Of a stretch of 64,000 bases of DNA, positions 32,811-41,170 are shown piece by piece. The stretch lies in NCBI RefSeq assembly GCF_004785685.1, contig NZ_SRPF01000003.1, positions 310,001-374,000 of the forward strand, in the 5' to 3' direction. Source of the stretch: Marinobacter confluentis. GTDB lineage: Bacteria; Pseudomonadota; Gammaproteobacteria; Pseudomonadales; Oleiphilaceae. The notes beneath the pieces were generated by a model. The model ran no database searches, was not told where the DNA came from, and saw nothing but the letters and a program-made list of their open reading frames with translations. A program made the translations under genes and the position numbers. Positions within the stretch are counted from its first letter, which is position 1. Each line of letters starts with the position of its first letter.

Positions 32811-35706
32811 CCTTCACCGCACCGCGATCGTCCTGCCCGGCATCCTGAAGGGGCTCCAGAAGAAACAGCTGGCTTTCGGGAACATCAAATTCCTCCTGCA
32901 GGGTCTGCGTCAAAAGCACGCCCCTTGATCTGGCAAGGTTTGACAGCACTTCCGGCGGCAGTACCACGCGGGAAATCAGACGATCAACCAGCGCCTTTTC
33001 CCAGGCCTGATCGTCCGGCCCCCCGGCGCCAGTTGTCGCCACTTCCTGGCGATAGGACGCCAACGGCTGCTCAAAGCCTGCGTCCTGATACCTGGATTCA
33101 AGGCGGGCGATGCGGTCCGTCGCAGAGGCGGTCTGGCTGATTCCCAACTGCTCGGCCAGCCGTTGCCGGCGCAGGAACTCACCGTCAACCTCCGGCGACA
33201 CGGCCCCTCGCACTTTGAGCAACAGGTCAGGTCGCTTCTCAAGAGCCCCGGAGAGTACCTCCAGTTTTTCCATACCGTCGGAAACCATGTCGACCCTGCC
33301 AGGATCAAAACTGACATAACCCAGTTCCTCCCCGGTGAGACCGGTCATGTCCGCCAGCGAGCCGAGCACACTGAATGGTGAGGTCGCCGCTCGGGCAACC
33401 AGGTTGACGAAGGTACGCATAATCACCGGGCCCACACTGAACTGGGGGTCGGCCAGGTCGCCTTCAATAGGCAGATCAATATCGATAACGCCCTTGCGAT
33501 CCCGCAGCAGCGCCAGCCCCAGTTTTACCGGTGCATTGACCGCCTGCTCGCTGGCTATCGCATCCCCGAGCTCCATCCGGTCAAGCCGGATACGGTTGGC
33601 AGCATCAATTCTGGAGCCGGCAATTTCATAATCCAGGTCGAGGTTGAGCTTGCCACTCTGAACACCGTATCCCAGATAGCGGCCAAGATAGGGAGATAGC
33701 GCCGGCAGGGAAACGCCGTCCACTTTCAGTGTCAGGTTACTGACATCCTCCGAGCCCAGGGTGCCGATAGAGCCATCAAACATCAGGCTGGCAACGTCGC
33801 CAACCCGGCCCTGCATCGATACCTTACCCTGCTGTGGCGGTACATTGCTGAGGCCCGTGACCGAACCGTTGAGACGGTCGATTCGGGTTGAGAAAACGGG
33901 TTCCAGGGTGCGGTCAGCGTAGGACACCTCGCCGCTTTCGAGCATGATCTGGCCAATGCGGAAAATGAAGGCTTCGCTTTCCGAGGCCGGTTCAGCGTCT
34001 GCTTCTGGCGGCTCTTCTGCCGCTGACGGCGCCGGGTCGGCCGACAGAATCCGGGCGAGATTGTGCAGACCGTCGGCTTCGCGGACCACGTTCACGTTGG
34101 GAGATGAGAGGGTGAGGGTGCCAATTTCCAGCCGTGCCGGCGCAAGGTTGTATTCCAGCGGTTCCAGCCTCAGGTTCTGCCAGGCCAGCACGGGCGAGTC
34201 CGAATCGGCGAGGCGCAGGTCCAGGGACGAAACCTGGCCGTTGCCGCTGAATGTCCCGGTCATGGGTTCCTGCTGATTGTCCAGATCAAGATTACCATCC
34301 AGGTTCAGCAGGCCTTCTCTAAGGGTCAGGTTGGTGGCGTCGCCAAGGTAGCCGTCCAACTGTGCCAGGTTCAGCCCGGTAAGGCCCAGCCCGGCCTCCA
34401 GTGTGAACGGCTGCAGGGTTGTCTGGCCGCGCAGATTGAACTGGCCACCGTCCGCCAGCGCCAGGGCGGCCTCGTAATCCACCGGTTCTCCCAGCTCATG
34501 GGAAAGCCGCCCAAGCGTCAGATTCAGTTCTTCGACGGTCAGGTCAACGGCAGGCTCCGGCTGCCTGTCGCGCCAGTTCACCTGTCCGTCATTCAGCGCT
34601 ACGCCGGCAACGGACCATCGGAAGGGCGAGCCTGTCTCGCCCGCCTGCGATGGATTCTCTGCCGTGTCTTCATCGCCCTGGAAGGGCCTGAGCAGGTTCA
34701 ACAGACCATCTTCATCCCGTTCCAGATCAAGCCGGGCACCGTCGATCACCACGTTTCCGACCGCAAGCTCCCGGTTGATCAGCCCGAAACTGATACCCGG
34801 AAGCTGAATCCTCTGGGTCTCCAGCAAGCTGGCTTCACTGTCCGGGTTCAGGCCCAGTGCCAGATCGGTCACCGTAAGGTCGCCGCCAGACGTCGATAGC
34901 GCAAACTGCTCACCGGAGCGCAACTCGTAATTCGTGCTGATGGTCAGGTTACCGTCACGCAGGGTATAGGGCAGATAGGGCTTGAGAAAGTGGGACAAGG
35001 TGCTGTGATTGACATCCGCCACCCGGATAAAACCGTTTGAGTAAAACGGCGCGATGCTGAGGTCTCCCTCCCATTCCACGGTCTGACTGCCAATGGCTGC
35101 GAGCAGGTAATAACTGCTGTCACTGCCGTCTCGAGGCCAGGTCGCCAGATCGTCCAGGGCAAGATCCAGGGGCGTTATCTGGAATTCTTCGGGCTCGGAC
35201 TGGCTGAAATCCCGGAACAGCACTTCGCCGCCGGCAATTCTGAGCCTGTCGAGGAAAAGTTTCGCCGGATCTGACGACTGATCATCAGTTTTCGGCGCCG
35301 GCTCTCCAGCGGGATTATTGGCCTGCCAGTCCCGGGCAAAGTTAACGCTGTAGTCTTCACGCAGATCCAGGCGGGCAAAGGGTTCATCCAACTCGAAATT
35401 CTGCAGCGCCACTATCCCGGTCGCCAGGCGCAGAACGCCCAGATTCACGTACAGGCGATCAAAAGCCAGTACCGGCTCGCCCCCACTATCGTTCGCAGAC
35501 AGCCCGGTCGCCTGGATGCTCATTGCAAAGGGATTGACCTCGATTTTCTCAATCGTCGCCTGCCATCCCATGTGTTGGTCCAGCCGGTCCGGCACTGCCC
35601 TTGCAAGCCACCAGGGCAGAATAATGAAACCGGCCAATGCGTACAGCACCAGCAGAATCAGGGCGATAAGGGATAATTTACGGGCCAAAACCTGAGTCTC
35701 CTGCAC
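32785..35706 (-). CDS. Large AsmA-like DUF748 envelope protein
   Basis: A 973-residue protein with one N-terminal membrane helix (about 12-35) and a long repetitive beta-rich periplasmic part, matching DUF748/AsmA-like proteins. These have repeated blocks such as DLDNQQEPMTGTFSGNGQV and LSLSSPNV-like strands, and the C-terminal quarter has an OmpA-like pattern (GALEKRPDLLLKVRGAVSPEVDG). AsmA-family proteins bridge the envelope and some carry phospholipids; whether this one does is inference. It has an acidic, low-complexity insertion near residue 560-580. The start at 35706 and the helix position agree. Confidence 0.82.
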   Translation of the reverse strand: MQETQVLARKLSLIALILLVLYALAGFIILPWWLARAVPDRLDQHMGWQATIEKIEVNPFAMSIQATGLSANDSGGEPVLAFDRLYVNLGVLRLATGIVALQNFELDEPFARLDLREDYSVNFARDWQANNPAGEPAPKTDDQSSDPAKLFLDRLRIAGGEVLFRDFSQSEPEEFQITPLDLALDDLATWPRDGSDSSYYLLAAIGSQTVEWEGDLSIAPFYSNGFIRVADVNHSTLSHFLKPYLPYTLRDGNLTISTNYELRSGEQFALSTSGGDLTVTDLALGLNPDSEASLLETQRIQLPGISFGLINRELAVGNVVIDGARLDLERDEDGLLNLLRPFQGDEDTAENPSQAGETGSPFRWSVAGVALNDGQVNWRDRQPEPAVDLTVEELNLTLGRLSHELGEPVDYEAALALADGGQFNLRGQTTLQPFTLEAGLGLTGLNLAQLDGYLGDATNLTLREGLLNLDGNLDLDNQQEPMTGTFSGNGQVSSLDLRLADSDSPVLAWQNLRLEPLEYNLAPARLEIGTLTLSSPNVNVVREADGLHNLARILSADPAPSAAEEPPEADAEPASESEAFIFRIGQIMLESGEVSYADRTLEPVFSTRIDRLNGSVTGLSNVPPQQGKVSMQGRVGDVASLMFDGSIGTLGSEDVSNLTLKVDGVSLPALSPYLGRYLGYGVQSGKLNLDLDYEIAGSRIDAANRIRLDRMELGDAIASEQAVNAPVKLGLALLRDRKGVIDIDLPIEGDLADPQFSVGPVIMRTFVNLVARAATSPFSVLGSLADMTGLTGEELGYVSFDPGRVDMVSDGMEKLEVLSGALEKRPDLLLKVRGAVSPEVDGEFLRRQRLAEQLGISQTASATDRIARLESRYQDAGFEQPLASYRQEVATTGAGGPDDQAWEKALVDRLISRVVLPPEVLSNLARSRGVLLTQTLQEEFDVPESQLFLLEPLQDAGQDDRGAVKVNFELEAR

Positions 35707-35717
35707 CTGAGATAGGA

Positions 35718-35740
35718 GAGGGCACCGCCAGGGTGCCCTC
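35718..35740 (-). terminator. Weak hairpin between the MHYT and DUF748 genes
   Basis: GAGGGCACC and GGTGCCCTC form a 9-bp stem with a 5-base loop in the 98-bp gap. It lacks a clear T tract on the minus strand, so termination there would be weak; it may be only an intergenic hairpin. Confidence 0.4.
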
Positions 35741-35804
35741 TTACTTATCTACAGGATAGCCCTCAGCGGGCCGTTTTGTCAGCCGTGGCGGCCCATTACG
35801 GTCC

Positions 35805-37082
35805 TCAGGACCCGGTTCTGATCATGTTGGGATCATCCGCCAGATTGTCAAAGGAGCCCACGTTATCGAGGGAATTGACAACCATGGCGGCCCGGATCAG
35901 GCGGCGGCTTGAATGTCCGGTGTCCGGATAGACAGACTGGCCTGCGCGCCAGAGAACGGGCACTCCGCCTTCGGTTTTGAGGCCATCCAGATTGCGCAGC
36001 CGTTTATACATAAAGCTGTGCTCGCTGCTCAGATGATTGTCCACCAGTACGATGAAAGAACTGCTGGAATAGCGGGCAAGATAGGTTCTGTCACTCAGGC
36101 AAGAGGCCAGCTGCGTTGCGATGAACCGAACGGTATTTTCGAGCGCGGGGGCGTCCTGATCCACTGACATTTCACGATAATTGGCAATATCCAGATAGAT
36201 CAGGGCAAATGAATCCGGGCCGTCTTCGGCAGCGATTCGCTCCAGCACTCGCTGCTCCAGTGCCGAGCGGTTCGCCAGGCCGGTGCTGCTGTCGGTGAAA
36301 GCGGCGGATTCAACCCACTGCTTTTCCTGCTCGGCAGACTGCCGTGCGCGGCGGCGTGAACTGATATCCAGCCCGGTAATAAACACTGAAAAACCAAGCA
36401 GTATGGTGCAGACCAGCGCCAGCGGCAGGCCCAGAAACTCGCCCCCGAGGATATTATCAGCCGCCGGTACGGCTCCCTGGGGATAGGTCATTCCCAACAT
36501 GCCTGTGTAATGCATGCCACAGATCGCTGTCGCCATAACCAGCGCTGATACCAGTTGCAACACCAGCGCTTTGCTGCCGGTTTCCTGACTGACGCGACGG
36601 CAGATCGCCAGAGCGGCGCCCGATGCAACCAGTGCGACAACAATGGAAATGCCCAGCCAAAGGGTGTTGAAGACGGGTGCTGCGGACATGTTCATTGCGT
36701 ACATGCCCAGGTAATGCATGGTGACGATGCCTGCACCCATGGCCACGCTGGCCAAAAGCAGTGTTGTCACAGACAGGGTCTGCCGGCCGATCAGGTGGAG
36801 CGCAATACCCGACGCTATCAATGCTGCCAGCCAGGACACGGCGGTCAGGCCAGCGCCATAGGTCATCTCGGACATCATCGGGCTGGCCCGCATGCCTACA
36901 AAGTGCATGGTCCAGACACCGGTACCCATGGCCAGAGCACCAAACCCGAGCCAGGCCAGACGGGCCTTGCCGGAAGTGTCGGTCAGGCGAGCACCGAAAT
37001 ACAGAGCGGTGTACGCCGCGAATACCGCCACTACGAAAGACGCAGCCACCAGCGACACATCATAATTCGCTAACATCATCAT
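35805..37082 (-). CDS. MHYT-domain membrane protein with degenerate GGDEF domain
   Basis: A 425-residue protein with an N-terminal MHYT sensor (seven helices, about 8-235) and a C-terminal GGDEF-like domain (about 265-420). MHYT motifs are visible as MHFVGM, MHYLGM and MHYTGM, proposed to bind metal and sense oxygen, CO or NO. The catalytic GGDEF motif is replaced by YSSSSF, and the usual substrate residues are gone, so cyclase activity is unlikely; there is no EAL domain. The start at 37082 (three Met codons in a row follow AAGGGAATTG) is preferred over 37103. It could act as a sensor or a c-di-GMP-free partner. Confidence 0.85.
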   Translation of the reverse strand: MMMLANYDVSLVAASFVVAVFAAYTALYFGARLTDTSGKARLAWLGFGALAMGTGVWTMHFVGMRASPMMSEMTYGAGLTAVSWLAALIASGIALHLIGRQTLSVTTLLLASVAMGAGIVTMHYLGMYAMNMSAAPVFNTLWLGISIVVALVASGAALAICRRVSQETGSKALVLQLVSALVMATAICGMHYTGMLGMTYPQGAVPAADNILGGEFLGLPLALVCTILLGFSVFITGLDISSRRRARQSAEQEKQWVESAAFTDSSTGLANRSALEQRVLERIAAEDGPDSFALIYLDIANYREMSVDQDAPALENTVRFIATQLASCLSDRTYLARYSSSSFIVLVDNHLSSEHSFMYKRLRNLDGLKTEGGVPVLWRAGQSVYPDTGHSSRRLIRAAMVVNSLDNVGSFDNLADDPNMIRTGS

Positions 37083-37311
37083 CAATTCCCTTCTCAGTCT
37101 CATTGGGCGGACATGTAGCCGCTGACTATATAAATCGAATTGAGATACGACTCAAAAGCGCTAACTGGGTCACAGAAAAATATTTACCATTTGTAACCGG
37201 AGCGCCTGTGGTTCATGAACTGACATTCGTCGGTGAACTGGATATTCTGGCAGGCAGTATCTGATGGCTGTTGCCGCCAACATAACGTCTGTCTGCTAAA
37301 GGAAACACTCT

Positions 37312-37947
37312 GTGGATATAGGAGATATGCGCCGGGATTTTGAGAGCACCGGCCTGGACCGCGAAGCCCTGGACAACAACCCTGTCCGGCAGTTTGAACA
37401 CTGGTTTGAGGACGCACGAGCAGCCGGCATTCTGGAGCCCAACGCCATGTCCCTGGCAACCGCCGGCGACGATGGCCTGCCTGACATCCGCACCGTTCTG
37501 CTGAAATATTTCGACAATGCCGGTTTCGTGTTTTACACCAACTATGGCAGCCGCAAGGCCCGGGAACTGGCGGCCAATCCCAGGGCCGCGCTGCTGTTCC
37601 CCTGGCTGGACCTGAACCGGCAGGTGAAAATTCAGGGTGCGGTAGAAAAAGTCAGCAAAACCGAATCCCTCAGGTATTTTGCCTCCCGACCACGAGGCAG
37701 TCAGATCGGCGCCTGGGTCTCCGAACAGAGCCGGGCCATCACCTCCCGGGGGCTGTTGGAACAGAAGGTGGCTGAAATGAAACGCAAATTCAGCGAAGGC
37801 GAGGTGCCGCTGCCGGATTTCTGGGGTGGCTACCGGGTGATTCCTGAACGCATTGAGTTCTGGCAGGGTCGGCCAAGCCGCCTGCATGACCGCTTTGAAT
37901 ACACTCGCAAAGGCGATGGGTGGTCCATTGAACGACTGCAACCCTGA
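37312..37947 (+). CDS. pdxH: Pyridoxamine 5'-phosphate oxidase
   Basis: A 211-residue FMN-dependent oxidase making pyridoxal 5'-phosphate, the last step of vitamin B6 supply. The family pattern is intact: [57 protein letters not shown], and the C-terminal signature [27 protein letters not shown] shows the expected residues. The start is GTG at 37312, preceded by AAGGAAACACTCT; an ATG at 37327 is possible but has a cramped Shine-Dalgarno distance. The gene overlaps the following PPTase gene by about 30 bp, suggesting coupling. Confidence 0.95.
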   Translation: MDIGDMRRDFESTGLDREALDNNPVRQFEHWFEDARAAGILEPNAMSLATAGDDGLPDIRTVLLKYFDNAGFVFYTNYGSRKARELAANPRAALLFPWLDLNRQVKIQGAVEKVSKTESLRYFASRPRGSQIGAWVSEQSRAITSRGLLEQKVAEMKRKFSEGEVPLPDFWGGYRVIPERIEFWQGRPSRLHDRFEYTRKGDGWSIERLQP

Positions 37948-38674
37948 GGCGGGCCCAACGGTCTGGCTATGCAGCAGTTCAGACATCACAGCAGCAAGGC
38001 CACCCGACTGGATGAGCGCACGGGAGATTGACCGGATGGCCGGGCTTACCCAGGGACCACGCCGTGATTTCCTGGCCAGTCGCTGGCTGATCCGCCAGGC
38101 CCTGGCGGCAGCATCAGGCCACCAAGCCAGCCAGTGCCAGCCCGTTGACGGCCGCCCCGAACTGTCAGCCTGGCCTCCGGGATGGTGCCTCTCTGTCAGC
38201 CACAGCGGCGGGCTGGCCGGCTGCGCAGTGGCTGCCGGAACACCGTTGGGCCTGGACATCGAACCCTTGACCCGCCGACCTCACTGGCAGAAGGTTGTGA
38301 ACCGCTGGTTCTCATCCCAAGAGCAGGCCTGGCTGATTCCTGACGATGATGCCGAAGCGTTCCTGACCGTATGGACACTCAAGGAAGCCTGGCTGAAAGC
38401 CACAGGACGGGGTATCGCCAACAACCTTCGAACGCTCTGTGTCAGCCGTGACTTCGGGCTTTCAGGAGATCAATCCGGACAGAACTGGCAGGCATCGGTT
38501 GGCGGCGTTGCCGGTTATCTGATCACGGTTGTCTACCAGGGCGAAAACCGGCCCTCCGGGTTCATGATTCCCGGGGCAGTGAATCTGGCGAACGTCGGGT
38601 CCGACATCGCAGACCCGGAACCCATCCGATGGCTTTTTCACCGAATCATTCACCCGATCACCAAACCGGCCTGA
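37916..38674 (+). CDS. Sfp-type 4'-phosphopantetheinyl transferase
   Basis: A 252-residue PPTase that loads the phosphopantetheine arm onto carrier proteins. The core shows [17 protein letters not shown], then [10 protein letters not shown] with the magnesium-binding Asp-x-Glu, and [18 protein letters not shown] (family W-KEA-K signature). The start at 37916 overlaps the end of pdxH in another frame; TTG at 37928 is an alternative. No polyketide or peptide synthetase genes are nearby, so its partner is probably fatty-acid synthase or a lysine pathway carrier elsewhere. The C-terminal 60 residues are little conserved. Confidence 0.88.
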   Translation: MGGPLNDCNPEAGPTVWLCSSSDITAARPPDWMSAREIDRMAGLTQGPRRDFLASRWLIRQALAAASGHQASQCQPVDGRPELSAWPPGWCLSVSHSGGLAGCAVAAGTPLGLDIEPLTRRPHWQKVVNRWFSSQEQAWLIPDDDAEAFLTVWTLKEAWLKATGRGIANNLRTLCVSRDFGLSGDQSGQNWQASVGGVAGYLITVVYQGENRPSGFMIPGAVNLANVGSDIADPEPIRWLFHRIIHPITKPA

Positions 38675-38683
38675 GGAGGCACC

Positions 38684-39265
38684 ATGCAAGAACAGCGATG
38701 TCCCTGGTGTGGCGATGACCCTGTTTATGTGGCTTACCATGATCAGGTCTGGGGCGTTCCCGAATACGACAGCTTGGCGCTGTTCGAGAAGCTGTGCCTG
38801 GATGGACAGCAGGCGGGGCTGAGCTGGCTGACCATCCTCAAGAAGCAATCCGGCTACCGCGCTGCCTATGACCAGTTCGACCCCCAGCGTATCGCCGGCT
38901 ACGACGAGGACAAAATCCAGTCATTGCTGGCGGACGCCGGCATTATCCGCAACCGGCTGAAGGTCGAATCCATCATCCGCAATGCCCGGGGTTACCTGCA
39001 GTTGACCGCTGATGGTACGTCCTTCAGTGAATTCCTCTGGTCGTTTGTGGGCGGGAAGCCAATTCAGAATCACTGGGTAGCTTTCGAAGACGTGCCCGTT
39101 TTCACGGACCAGGCGGTCGCCATGTCCAAAGCCCTGAAGCGCGAGGGATTCAACTTTGTCGGACCGACCATTGTATACGCTTTCATGCAGGCCACCGGAA
39201 TGGTGAACGATCACTTGACCTGCTGCCCCCGGCACGCACAGTGCAAGGCCCTTGGGCCAAGCTGA
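38684..39265 (+). CDS. tag: DNA-3-methyladenine glycosylase I
   Basis: A 193-residue Tag enzyme that removes 3-methyladenine from alkylated DNA. The family start RCPWCGDDPVYVAYHDQVWG is present with the first Cys as zinc ligand, followed by FEKLCLDGQQAGLSWLTILKK, and the zinc site is completed near the C-terminus by HLTCCPRHAQC. Length is normal. The gene is 9 bp after the PPTase stop, preceded by TGAGGAGGC, so it belongs to the same short operon (pdxH-PPTase-tag). Confidence 0.95.
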   Translation: MQEQRCPWCGDDPVYVAYHDQVWGVPEYDSLALFEKLCLDGQQAGLSWLTILKKQSGYRAAYDQFDPQRIAGYDEDKIQSLLADAGIIRNRLKVESIIRNARGYLQLTADGTSFSEFLWSFVGGKPIQNHWVAFEDVPVFTDQAVAMSKALKREGFNFVGPTIVYAFMQATGMVNDHLTCCPRHAQCKALGPS

Positions 39266-39358
39266 AAAAGAAAATCAAGTGATTCAGACTATTGACTGAT
39301 CTCAAATAATCTATCGGTCGTAAAACTTCCGGCAGCACACTTTCCCGGAGTCACACCT

Positions 39359-39664
39359 GTGCGAATTACCCTAAACGACCTTAAGCGAACATCAGACGTG
39401 ACCATTGATCTGCTGGAGATCATTTCCATCGAGGGCCAGCAGTACATGGCCAGACTGTTGATGGACGGTGAATACCGCCTGCTGAGCGATGCTGAGGGCA
39501 AAACCCGACTGTTTCGCAGCAGCTGGCAGATACAGGATACCCTGGGAGCTTTCAGAATTTCCTCAACAGAAGTGGTTCATGCCTCTGCCTACAACGAAAT
39601 GGTGGGCATGCAGCCTTCCAGTGTGGAACCTATGAGAATCAGGGTGCAGGGGCCCAACTCATGA
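39359..39664 (+). CDS. Small conserved protein, DUF6482-like
   Basis: A 101-residue acidic protein resembling a small family I recall as DUF6482 in pseudomonads (VTIDLLEIISIEGQQYMARLL, then LLSDAEGKTRLFRS and VHASAYNEMVG). It has no signal peptide or membrane helix. The function is unknown. The start may be GTG at 39359 (ORF begins with codon GTG after CACACCT); no strong ribosome binding site is seen. The stop overlaps the next gene as ATGA-like junction (39661-39664). Confidence 0.6.
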   Translation: MRITLNDLKRTSDVTIDLLEIISIEGQQYMARLLMDGEYRLLSDAEGKTRLFRSSWQIQDTLGAFRISSTEVVHASAYNEMVGMQPSSVEPMRIRVQGPNS

Positions 39665-40107
39665 TTGCTGTCGCCAGACTGGCGATTCTGGTGGGCGTTG
39701 CCGGGCTGATTCCGTTTATCGCGGCGATCATCTCACTGCTGGCGATGAAACAGGACAGCGCCCTGATTTTCCAGTATTTCTATATTTACAGCGCCGGCAT
39801 TCTGGCGTTCATGGCGGGAATTTACTGGCCTCTGGCGATGCAGCTGGACAATCGCTGTTACCCGCTGTCGCCGCTGGTCACCATGTTGCTCAGCCAGCTT
39901 TTCTTCGTGTCCGCCGGTCTCGGCCTGTTGCTGCCTGCTGCCGGACAGGCCGTGCTCTTCACCCTGGCCTATCTCGGGCTGTATATCGTGGATGCAAGAT
40001 GGATGCGGGTTTACTGGCCTGACTGGTATCTGCGCCTGCGGCTGGGGCTGACCTCGGTTGTGGTCCTCTGCCAGCTGGCCGCATGCGCTATTTTCTTCTA
40101 CGGGTAA
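39661..40107 (+). CDS. DUF3429 membrane protein
   Basis: A 148-residue protein with four to five membrane helices (about 5-27, 38-60, 70-92, 95-113, 126-146) and the pattern GAGIL...GIYWPLAM, typical of DUF3429. The family is of unknown function and found in many proteobacteria. It is translationally coupled to the preceding small gene by a 4-bp overlap. Its last 10 bp overlap the convergent sigma factor gene. Confidence 0.8.
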   Translation: MIAVARLAILVGVAGLIPFIAAIISLLAMKQDSALIFQYFYIYSAGILAFMAGIYWPLAMQLDNRCYPLSPLVTMLLSQLFFVSAGLGLLLPAAGQAVLFTLAYLGLYIVDARWMRVYWPDWYLRLRLGLTSVVVLCQLAACAIFFYG

Positions 40108-41093
40108 ATGAAATCCGTGTTGTCGAAACGGCTTTTCAGTTTTCTGATGGCTCCTTTCTCGATCTGGCGGACCCGCTCCCTGCTGATCCCCAGATCATCG
40201 GAAATCACCTGAAGCGTCTCCGGCTCCGGCAGACCCAGCCCGAAACGGCGCGACAGCACATCCTGCTCACGCTCATCAAGCTCGGCCAGCAATGCGGCCA
40301 GGGTGCGCTTGCGATCACGATCTGCCATATCGTGATCCGGAGCCGACTGCTCACCAGCACTCAAGCTGTCACCAAGGGTGATATCCACGCCTGACGAAAC
40401 CGGCGAATCCACCGACACTTCAGCAATCGCCAGGGCCCTCAGTTCGCCAATTCTAGACGGCGACACTTCAATTTCTTCTGCCAGTTCTGACTGCGATGGC
40501 ATCCGCCCCAGGCTCTGATGCAGTGCCAGGGACGCTTTCTGAAGCATCCGTATCTCGTCCACCACATTTTCCGGTGTGTGAACCAGCCGGGTACCCCGTT
40601 TCATGCACCGCTTGACCTCCTCACTGATCCACCAGTAGGCGTAGGTGGAGAAACGGAAACCCTTGGTCGGATCGAAACGTTCGACCGCCTTGATCAGACC
40701 TACGTTGGCGTCCTGAATAACATCCGTCATCGGGATGCCGCGATTGGCGTACCGTCGGGCAATATGCACGGCCAGGCGCAGATTGCTCTGAATCAGCAAG
40801 CGCCGGCTGGCCGATGCCAGATGATAGGCCCGTCGACTGCGGGTCGAGAAGGCACAGGCATCACCCAGGCTGCCAACGACCTCCCGGTACGTCTGCGGGG
40901 TGTCGGCAGGCAGTGCCAGATCACGACTGATAACGCGATAACAGAAAGACAGTCGGCGAGAGAGTTTCTTCTCGGCGACATCAGTTAACAGCTGGTAACG
41001 GGACGCATCCCTGAAGTAAAGCCCAACAAGGGATTCGGTATCGCCGGGGTGGGCTTGGGTCGGAGACGGTCCCAGGCTTTGCAGTTCACTCAT
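40098..41093 (-). CDS. RpoS-like sigma-70 family sigma factor
   Basis: A 331-residue group 2 sigma factor. Region 1.2 is near 20-45 (LYFRDASRYQLLT), region 2 at about 98-165 (RLAVHIARRYANRGIPMTDVIQDA and STYAYWWISEEVKRCM for -10 recognition), region 3 near 170-230, and region 4.2 at about 300-325 (GISRERVRQIEKGAIRKLK). An insertion of about 45 residues before region 2.1 is unlike E. coli RpoS. It could be an RpoS paralogue for stress or osmotic adaptation. It lies downstream of ectA and ask on the same strand, and its start codon touches a long hairpin. Confidence 0.88.
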   Translation of the reverse strand: MSELQSLGPSPTQAHPGDTESLVGLYFRDASRYQLLTDVAEKKLSRRLSFCYRVISRDLALPADTPQTYREVVGSLGDACAFSTRSRRAYHLASASRRLLIQSNLRLAVHIARRYANRGIPMTDVIQDANVGLIKAVERFDPTKGFRFSTYAYWWISEEVKRCMKRGTRLVHTPENVVDEIRMLQKASLALHQSLGRMPSQSELAEEIEVSPSRIGELRALAIAEVSVDSPVSSGVDITLGDSLSAGEQSAPDHDMADRDRKRTLAALLAELDEREQDVLSRRFGLGLPEPETLQVISDDLGISRERVRQIEKGAIRKLKSRFDNTDFIYP

Positions 41094-41146
41094 AGCTCAG
41101 GTTCCGGTCACGTATCTGATTGAAAATACGCAAACGGACCTGAGCT
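41094..41146 (-). promoter_or_regulatory. Long leader hairpin abutting the sigma factor start codon
   Basis: On the minus strand a 12-base 5' arm (41146-41135, AGCTCAGGTCCG) pairs with a 13-base 3' arm (41106-41094, one bulged base) that ends directly before the ATG. An inner stem CGTAT/ATACG follows after a 4x4 internal loop. The 3' arm contains the only GGA-like Shine-Dalgarno sequence. There is no T tract, so it is not an intrinsic terminator for ask; it could control translation. Confidence 0.6.
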
Positions 41147-41170
41147 GGATTGCTTTGGCGGGGGCCGCGA

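Noticed and set aside
41094..41146. Hairpin upstream of the sigma factor as terminator of ask
   Set aside because: No T tract follows the stem; the next bases are the sigma factor start codon.
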